DNA of 64,000 bases from Streptomyces fagopyri. Its GTDB lineage: Bacteria; Actinomycetota; Actinomycetes; Streptomycetales; Streptomycetaceae. Below, one piece after another: positions 58,077 to 64,000 of the stretch. A program made the position numbers and the translations under genes. The notes under the pieces were generated by a model, which searched no databases, had not been told where the DNA came from, and saw only the letters and a list, made by a program, of their open reading frames with translations. Location of the stretch: the NCBI RefSeq assembly GCF_009498275.1, contig NZ_CP045643.1, positions 4,278,001-4,342,000 of the forward strand. The letters run 5' to 3'. The first letter of the stretch is position 1, and each line of letters begins with the position of its first letter.

Positions 58077-61000
58077 TCAGCGGCGGCGACCGCCGTGCCC
58101 GTCGCGCCCCTCGCGCCCTTCTTCGGCCTCCTCGTCATCCCGCGGGCCCAGCAGCTCGTCCGCGAGGCTCGGGAGGTCGTCGAGCGGTGTCTCCTCCGCC
58201 CAGTCCGGACGCGGGCGACGGCGGGGCGTGCCCGACGCGTCGACCTGGGGCAGTTCGCGCGTGCGGTCGACCGCGTCGTCGGAGCGCCGGGGCGCGTCGT
58301 CGGAGCGCCGCGCAGGCGACCGCTCGTCACGGAAGAAGCCCGGGGGCACCCGGTCCGCCGGGTCCCCGGCCGCCGAACCCCCGTCCTCTCCCCTGTCCCT
58401 GTTCCGGTCCTCGGCGTTCCTGTCCCTGCCCCCGGCCGAGTCCCTGTCGTCCCGTACGGGAGGCAGCACCGCCGTCTCGTCGGCCGCGCGGGGCGTCACC
58501 GGCGGCAGGACCGCCGTCTCGTCCGCGGCTCCCCCGACCGGCGGCAGCACCGTCGTCCGTTCCGCGGGGTCCTCCGGCACGGGTGGCTTCGGCAGCTTGG
58601 CCGTCTCCTCGGAGTCGGACCGGGAACCGCCGCGGTTCCCCCTGTCCCGCACCGGCGACAGCACCGCCGTGTCGTCGACGGCGCCGCCGCCCGACGTGTC
58701 CGAGGGCGCGACGACCGGCGTGGGCACGGTCGTCTCGTTGTCGGACCCGGTGCCGGCGCCGCCCCGAGTCGTGGCGGGGGCCTGGGCCGGAGTGGAGGCC
58801 GGGGCCGGGCTCGGTTCCGGAGCGGAGCCGGATGGGGCTGCGGACGGTGAGGTCCCGGTGGACGGCGAGGCCGCGGCAGCGCTCGCCGCGGCAGCGGCGG
58901 CGGCCGACTCCGCCGCGGCACGCCGGGCCCGCTCCGCGCGCAGCAACGCCTCCTCGGCCTTGCGCTGCTTCTCCACACGCCGGGTCTCCGCCTCGGCGCG
59001 CAGCCGGGCCTCCTCCTCGGCCTGCTTGCGCAGCCGTTCCTGCTCGGCGGCCCTGACCTTCTCCTCGGCCAGCAGACGCGCCCGCTCCTCCTCGGCACGG
59101 CGGCGGGCGTCCTCGGCGCGCTGCCGGGCCTCCTCCGCCTGCCGCTCCGCCTCGCGACGCTGGGCCTCCTCCAGCTCGCGCTGCTTGCGTTCCTCTTCCT
59201 CCGCGCGCAACCGGGCGAGCTGTTCCTGGCGCTCGCGCTCCTGGCGCTCCTCCTCGGCCTTGCGGGCGGCCTCTTCCTCGGCCTTGCGCCGGGCCTCCGC
59301 CTCGGCCGCCTTGCGCGCCTCCTCCTGGGCCTTCACCTCGGCCTCGGAGAGGGGCAGCATCACGTCGAGGCGGTGCCGGACGACGGTGGTGACCGCCTCG
59401 GGCTCCTGTGCGGCGTCGACGACCAGGTAGCGGCCGGGGTCGGCCGCGGCCAGCGTCAGGAAACCGGACCGCACGCGCGTGTGGAACTCGACGGGCTCCG
59501 ACTCCAGCCGGTCCGGCGCCTCCGTGAACCGCTCCCGCGCCGCCTCCGGGGAGACGTCGAGCAGCACCGTCAGGTGCGGCACCAGTCCGTCGGTCGCCCA
59601 CCGGTTGATGCGGGCGATCTCGGTCGGCGACAGGTCGCGGCCCGCGCCCTGGTAGGCCACCGAGGAGTCGATGTAGCGGTCGGAGATGACGACGGCGCCG
59701 CGCTCCAGCGCGGGCCGCACCACCGTGTCCACGTGCTCCGCGCGGTCGGCGGCGTACAGCAGCGCCTCCGCGCGGTGCGACAGACCCGCCGACGACACGT
59801 CCAGCAGGATCGACCGCAGCCGCTTGCCGACCGGTGTGGCACCGGGCTCACGGGTCACCACGACCTCGTGGCCCTTGGCCCGGATCCACTCGGCGAGCGC
59901 CTCGGCCTGCGTCGACTTGCCGGCGCCGTCACCGCCCTCCAGGGCGAGGAAGAACCCGTTCCCGGCGAGCGTCGGCAGCGGGTCGTCGCCACCGCGCAGC
60001 GCGTCCAGCAGGTCGTGGCGCAGCGGCACGCCCGAGCGGTCGTCGACCTTGGCGAGCACCAGCGCGGCGACGGGCAGCAGCAGGGCGCCCACCAGCATCA
60101 GGGTGAAGGCTGCGCCGCCGTGCGCGAACACGAACTTGCCGTTCTCCAGGCGGTGCGGTCCGATCGCCGCGGCCACCAGGGGGGCCAGCAGGGCACCGAG
60201 CGCCACGGAGACCCGTACGACCGCGTGCAGGTGTTCGGTGGTGCGCGCCCGCCGGTACTCCTCGGTCTCCTGGTCGAGCAGCGCGTGCCCGGTGTTCGCC
60301 GCGACGCCCGCGCCGACGCCGGCGAGGGCGACGATCAGCAGCACGGTGGTGACATCCGGGACCAGCCCGGCGGCCAGCAGGGCGATACCGGTGAAGGCGA
60401 TCGCGAGGGAGAGCAGCCGGCGCCTGGACAGCGACGGCAGCACCTTGGCGGCGGTACGGATACCGACGACGACACCGCCGGTCAGCGCGAGCACCAGCAG
60501 CCCGTACGTGACCGGTCCGCCGCCCAGGTCCTTGGCCTGCAGCACGGAGACGGCGACGGCGGCCGCGATCGCCGCGGCGACGGCCGCGCAGGCCAGCACC
60601 AGGAGCGGGATCACGCCGGTACGGCCCTTGTCGACGCCTGTGCCCGTCCTGGGGCGGCGCAGGCCCTCCAGAGGCGAGCGTGCCCGGGGGGTGCGGGTAT
60701 CGGGCAGTTCGAGGAACGTGAGCACGGAGAGCGAGGCGGCGAACAGTCCGGCGGCGACGTACGAGGCGAGCGCCCCCTGGTGCTGGTCGAACCAGGCGAT
60801 CCCGGCACCCAGCAGGTTGTTGACGAGGGACACCACGACGAGCGCCGCGGCCGCGATCGGCACCGCCGCGAACGCGGTACGCAGGGACAGGCGCCGCAGC
60901 GCGTCCATGTGGTCCGGCAGCGGGCGCACGGTGGCGCCCTCCATGGGCGGCGCGGGCAGCAGCGCGGGGGCCGCGCCCTCCCGGCTCACCGTCCAGAAGC

Positions 61001-61481
61001 GCTCGGCCACACCGGTCACGAACGCGACGACCAGGAGGACGGCGAGGGCGTCGTCCGGTGTCCAGTCGATCCACAGGGGCGCGACGATCAGCAGCAGGGC
61101 CCGCAGGCCGTCGGCGCCGACCATGGTCCAGCGCCGGTCGAGCGGGCCGTCCTTCGACGTCAGCGAGGTGAGCGGGCCCAGCAGGACCGCCCCGAAGAGC
61201 AGGGTCGCGAGCACCCGCGCCGCGAAGACCGCGGACACCGCGAGGGCGACGCCGCGGTAGCCACCGCCGAAGGAGCCCTCGGCGACCGCCGCCTGGAGGA
61301 CGAGCACGACCAGGACGAGCAGGGCCAGGGCGTCGGCGACACTCCCTACCAGGTGGGCGCCCCACAGGCGTTTCAGCTGCGGCTGGCGCAGCAGCGCGCG
61401 CACGGCGCGCTCGCGCGAATCCGCGACCAGGGCGTCGTCGGGGTCCGGAGTGTGGGCCGTAGGCTGCTCGGCTCGCGTCAT
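58077..61481 (-). CDS. tmk: Thymidylate kinase fused to an MFS-like membrane domain
   Basis: 1134 residues, far longer than the about 210 of ordinary Tmk. Residues about 30-490 form a multi-helix membrane domain resembling a major-facilitator half-barrel pair (about ten to twelve hydrophobic segments). The dTMP kinase domain follows at about 510-710: P-loop EGGDGAGKST near 520, VTREPGATPVG and DRYIDSSVAYQGAGRDLSP. Then come about 170 residues of charged coiled coil (EARRKAEEEAARKAEEERQE and similar) and a Pro/Ser/Asp-rich tail ending in an acidic/basic cluster. This fused form is known for Streptomyces. It makes dTDP for DNA synthesis. ATG at 61481. Confidence 0.95.
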   Translation of the reverse strand: MTRAEQPTAHTPDPDDALVADSRERAVRALLRQPQLKRLWGAHLVGSVADALALLVLVVLVLQAAVAEGSFGGGYRGVALAVSAVFAARVLATLLFGAVLLGPLTSLTSKDGPLDRRWTMVGADGLRALLLIVAPLWIDWTPDDALAVLLVVAFVTGVAERFWTVSREGAAPALLPAPPMEGATVRPLPDHMDALRRLSLRTAFAAVPIAAAALVVVSLVNNLLGAGIAWFDQHQGALASYVAAGLFAASLSVLTFLELPDTRTPRARSPLEGLRRPRTGTGVDKGRTGVIPLLVLACAAVAAAIAAAVAVSVLQAKDLGGGPVTYGLLVLALTGGVVVGIRTAAKVLPSLSRRRLLSLAIAFTGIALLAAGLVPDVTTVLLIVALAGVGAGVAANTGHALLDQETEEYRRARTTEHLHAVVRVSVALGALLAPLVAAAIGPHRLENGKFVFAHGGAAFTLMLVGALLLPVAALVLAKVDDRSGVPLRHDLLDALRGGDDPLPTLAGNGFFLALEGGDGAGKSTQAEALAEWIRAKGHEVVVTREPGATPVGKRLRSILLDVSSAGLSHRAEALLYAADRAEHVDTVVRPALERGAVVISDRYIDSSVAYQGAGRDLSPTEIARINRWATDGLVPHLTVLLDVSPEAARERFTEAPDRLESEPVEFHTRVRSGFLTLAAADPGRYLVVDAAQEPEAVTTVVRHRLDVMLPLSEAEVKAQEEARKAAEAEARRKAEEEAARKAEEERQERERQEQLARLRAEEEERKQRELEEAQRREAERQAEEARQRAEDARRRAEEERARLLAEEKVRAAEQERLRKQAEEEARLRAEAETRRVEKQRKAEEALLRAERARRAAAESAAAAAAASAAAASPSTGTSPSAAPSGSAPEPSPAPASTPAQAPATTRGGAGTGSDNETTVPTPVVAPSDTSGGGAVDDTAVLSPVRDRGNRGGSRSDSEETAKLPKPPVPEDPAERTTVLPPVGGAADETAVLPPVTPRAADETAVLPPVRDDRDSAGGRDRNAEDRNRDRGEDGGSAAGDPADRVPPGFFRDERSPARRSDDAPRRSDDAVDRTRELPQVDASGTPRRRPRPDWAEETPLDDLPSLADELLGPRDDEEAEEGREGRDGHGGRRR

Positions 61482-61529
61482 TCCGCAAGCCTATCGGGAC
61501 CCACTGACTGTCCGAAGGGGTGCCCGAAC

Positions 61530-61571
61530 ATGTGGACGCCCCCACACCGGAAGGTACGGGGGCGTCCACAT
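61530..61571 (-). terminator. Terminator between topA and tmk
   Basis: Perfect 14-bp stem: ATGTGGACGCCCCC (61530-61543) with its complement at 61558-61571; the loop holds a short inner stem ACC-GGAA-GGT. It lies 25 bp after the topA stop and 49 bp before the tmk start on the same strand. Confidence 0.88.
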
Positions 61572-61595
61572 CCGCCGGGCGGTTCCGGCCCGGTC

Positions 61596-64000
61596 TCAGC
61601 TCTCGGAAGCCGCTGTCTTCTTGGCGGCCGTCTTCTTGGCGGGCGCCTTCTTGGCGGCCGTCTTCGACGTCGTCGTCTTCTTCGCGGCGGCCTTCTTGGC
61701 GGGGGCCTTCTTGGTGGCCGTCTTCTTGGCGGCGGCCTTCTTCACGGTCTTCTTGGCCGGGGCCTTGGCACGCTTCTCGGCGAGCAGCTCGAAGCCGCGC
61801 TCCGGAGTGATGTCCTCGACGCTGTCCCCGGACCGCAGGGTCGCGTTGGTCTCGCCGTCGGTCACGTACGGCCCGAAACGGCCGTCCTTGACGACGACGG
61901 GCTTCGCGCTGACCGGGTCCTCGCCCAGCTCCTTCAGCGGCGGCTTGGCGGCCGCGCGGCCACGCTGCTTGGGCTGGGAGTAGATCTCCAGCGACTCTTC
62001 GAGCGTGATGGTGAAGAGCTGGTCCTCGGTCTGCAGGGAGCGCGAGTCCGTGCCCTTCTTCAGGTACGGCCCGTAGCGCCCGTTCTGCGCGGTGATCTCC
62101 ACACCCTCGGCGTCCTTGCCGACGACGCGCGGCAGGGACATCAGTTTGAGGGCGTCCTGAAGGGTCACCGTGTCCAGCGACATGGACTTGAAGAGGGACG
62201 CGGTACGCGGCTTGACGGCGTTCTTGCCCGTCTTCGGGGTGCCCTCGGGGAGCACCTCGGTGACGTACGGGCCGTAGCGGCCGTCCCGCGCGATGATCTG
62301 GTGGCCCGACTCCGGGTCGTTGCCGAGTTCGAAGTCGCCGCTCGGCTTGGCGAGCAGTTCCTCCGCCAGTTCGACGGAGAGCTCGTCCGGGGCCAGGTCC
62401 TCCGGCACGTCCGCGCGCTGGTGGTTCTCGGAGTCCTTCTCGCCGCGCTCGACGTAGGGGCCGTAGCGGCCCACGCGGAGCACGATGCCCTCGCCGACGG
62501 GGAAGGACGACACCTCGCGGGCGTCGATGGCGCCCAGGTCGGTGACGAGCTCCTTGAGGCCGCCCAGGTGGTCGCCGTCGCCGTTCCCGGCCTCGGCGGC
62601 GCCCGTCGCCTCGCCCTCGCCGAAGTAGAAGCGCCTGAGCCACGGCACGGCCCGCGCCTCGCCCCGCGCGATGCGGTCGAGGTCGTCCTCCATCTTGGCC
62701 GTGAAGTCGTAGTCGACGAGCCGCCCGAAGTGCTTCTCCAGGAGGTTGACCACGGCGAAGCTCAGGAAGGACGGCACCAGGGCCGTGCCCTTCTTGAAGA
62801 CATAGCCGCGGTCGAGGATCGTGCCGATGATCGACGCGTATGTCGACGGGCGGCCGATCTCGCGCTCTTCGAGCTCCTTGACCAGCGAGGCCTCGGTGTA
62901 GCGGGCCGGCGGCTTGGTGGCGTGGCCGTCGACCGTGATCTCCTCGGAGGACAGCGGGTCGCCCTCGCCGACCTGGGGGAGCCGGCGCTCGCGGTCGTCG
63001 AGTTCGGCGTTCGGGTCGTCCGCGCCCTCGACGTAGGCCTTCAGGAAGCCGTGGAACGTGATCGTCTTGCCGGACGCGCTGAACTCGGCGTCACGGCCGT
63101 CGGCGGCCGCGCCGGCGATCTTCACCGTGACGGAGTTGCCGACCGCGTCCTTCATCTGGGAGGCGACGGTCCGCTTCCAGATCAGCTCGTACAGCTTGAA
63201 CTGGTCGCCGGTCAGACCCGTCTCGGCCGGGGTGCGGAAACGATCACCCGAAGGGCGGATCGCCTCGTGCGCCTCCTGCGCGTTCTTGACCTTTCCGGCG
63301 TACGTGCGCGGCTGGGCCGGCAGGTAGTCGGCGCCGTACAGCTGCGTGACCTGGGTGCGGGCCGCGGTGATCGCCGTGTCCGAGAGGGTCGTGGAGTCCG
63401 TACGCATGTACGTGATGAAGCCGTTCTCGTACAGCTTCTGGGCCACCTGCATGGTGGCCTTCGCGCCGAAGCCGAGCTTGCGCGAGGCCTCCTGCTGGAG
63501 GGTCGTCGTGCGGAACGGCGCGTACGGCGAACGGCGGTACGGCTTGGACTCGACCGAGCGGACCGAGAAGTCCGTGTTCTCCAGGGCGGCGGCGAGCGCG
63601 CGGGCGTTCGCCTCGTCCAGGTGGAGGGTGCTGGCGCTCTTCGACCGGCCGAGCGAGTCGAAGTCGCGGCCCTGGGCGACACGCTTGCCGTCGACCGCGG
63701 TGAGACGGGCGACCAGCGTGGACGGGTCGGACGCGTCCCCGCGCCGGCCCGTGCCGAAGGTGCCGGTCAGGTCCCAGTACTCGGCGGACCGGAAGGCGAT
63801 GCGCTCGCGCTCCCGCTCGACGACGAGGCGGGTCGCAACGGACTGGACACGGCCCGCCGACAGACGCGGCATGACCTTCTTCCACAGGACCGGCGAGACC
63901 TCGTAGCCGTAGAGGCGGTCCAGGATGCGGCGGGTCTCCTGGGCGTCGACCATGCGCTGGTTGAGCTCGCGCGGATTGGCGACGGCGCTGCGGATCGCGT
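61596..64000 (-). CDS. topA: DNA topoisomerase I TopA (N-terminus outside window)
   Basis: The last about 800 codons of type IA topoisomerase, relaxing negative supercoils. The open frame continues past 64000. Visible: VANPRELNQRMVDAQETRRI near the edge, RLSAGRVQSVATRLVVERE, the catalytic Tyr in GFITYMRTDST, EAHEAIRPSGDRF, TEASLVKELEEREIGRPSTY, then the C-terminal repeats with GRYGPYVTEV and GRFGPYVTDG blocks. The final about 60 residues are Lys/Ala-rich (PAKKTAAKK repeats), a feature of streptomycete TopA linked to its high processivity. The stop is 25 bp from a terminator. Confidence 0.97.
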   Translation of the reverse strand, partial: AIRSAVANPRELNQRMVDAQETRRILDRLYGYEVSPVLWKKVMPRLSAGRVQSVATRLVVERERERIAFRSAEYWDLTGTFGTGRRGDASDPSTLVARLTAVDGKRVAQGRDFDSLGRSKSASTLHLDEANARALAAALENTDFSVRSVESKPYRRSPYAPFRTTTLQQEASRKLGFGAKATMQVAQKLYENGFITYMRTDSTTLSDTAITAARTQVTQLYGADYLPAQPRTYAGKVKNAQEAHEAIRPSGDRFRTPAETGLTGDQFKLYELIWKRTVASQMKDAVGNSVTVKIAGAAADGRDAEFSASGKTITFHGFLKAYVEGADDPNAELDDRERRLPQVGEGDPLSSEEITVDGHATKPPARYTEASLVKELEEREIGRPSTYASIIGTILDRGYVFKKGTALVPSFLSFAVVNLLEKHFGRLVDYDFTAKMEDDLDRIARGEARAVPWLRRFYFGEGEATGAAEAGNGDGDHLGGLKELVTDLGAIDAREVSSFPVGEGIVLRVGRYGPYVERGEKDSENHQRADVPEDLAPDELSVELAEELLAKPSGDFELGNDPESGHQIIARDGRYGPYVTEVLPEGTPKTGKNAVKPRTASLFKSMSLDTVTLQDALKLMSLPRVVGKDAEGVEITAQNGRYGPYLKKGTDSRSLQTEDQLFTITLEESLEIYSQPKQRGRAAAKPPLKELGEDPVSAKPVVVKDGRFGPYVTDGETNATLRSGDSVEDITPERGFELLAEKRAKAPAKKTVKKAAAKKTATKKAPAKKAAAKKTTTSKTAAKKAPAKKTAAKKTAASES

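Noticed and set aside
59929..62643. 900-codon open frame on the minus strand
   Set aside because: It runs through topA and tmk out of frame; composition is Arg/Gly/Pro-rich without domains.

Overview
The window is a stretch of high-GC actinobacterial chromosome. Strong third-position GC bias, frequent GTG starts, 4-bp ATGA/GTGA gene overlaps and a TipA-type regulator point to a Streptomyces or close relative. Gene content and order largely follow the core-chromosome order I remember for Streptomyces coelicolor from nadB/panC through the fol cluster, ftsH, tipA and gad. The right edge (holB, tmk, topA) comes from a block that I remember as lying farther away in that species.

Layout. 1-2917: nadB (cut by the window edge), panC and a DUF2520 Rossmann protein form one leftward operon. 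3091-7867: a PLP lyase, a small unknown protein, an ArsR-like regulator and a NarL-type two-component pair. 7987-12009: a MidA/NDUFAF7-type methyltransferase convergent with, and overlapping, an orphan NuoD homologue, then two PH-domain membrane proteins. 12349-17620: an acidic coiled-coil membrane protein, a membrane-anchored esterase and an MprF/LysX-like lipid lysyltransferase-domain protein. 17884-25824: folate genes folP, folB, folK and folE with an NTF2-like and a DUF3180 protein, then ftsH, hpt and tilS. 26018-32868: a DUF2342 metalloprotease, a PBP4-type carboxypeptidase, pyrophosphatase, a ThrE exporter and a DedA protein. 33058-36723: tipA, a CLC-type channel and glutamate decarboxylase. 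37136-42258: PadR, DinB, aldehyde dehydrogenase and a WhiJ-like XRE / HATPase / DUF397 trio. 43250-53567: two lipoproteins, DUF2786, a Clp-N protein with a clear operator, a PolA-like polymerase, an AfsR-type regulator and a glycosyltransferase. 54038-64000: MarR, tRNA-Thr(CGU), a secreted TAP-type peptidase, holB, a membrane-fused tmk and topA (cut by the window edge).

Functional links the sequence suggests. (i) The methyltransferase family member MidA/NDUFAF7 modifies an arginine in NDUFS2/NuoD, and here its gene tail-overlaps a NuoD homologue that keeps that arginine. (ii) A CLC-type channel lies directly upstream of glutamate decarboxylase, resembling the E. coli acid-resistance shunt. 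(iii) tipA has its MerR-type promoter with a 19-bp spacer and an internal TipAS start, but the thiopeptide-attaching cysteine is missing. (iv) The Clp-N protein, which has its own helix-turn-helix, is preceded by two 19-bp palindromes overlaid on a promoter that should give a leaderless mRNA.

A recurrent structural oddity is tandem repeats that start in, or copy, the stop-codon region of a gene (downstream of the PLP lyase, the second PH protein, folE, the Clp-N gene and the glycosyltransferase). I see no CRISPR array, insertion sequence, integrase or rRNA. All functions are read from sequence motifs and remembered families; no database search was run.
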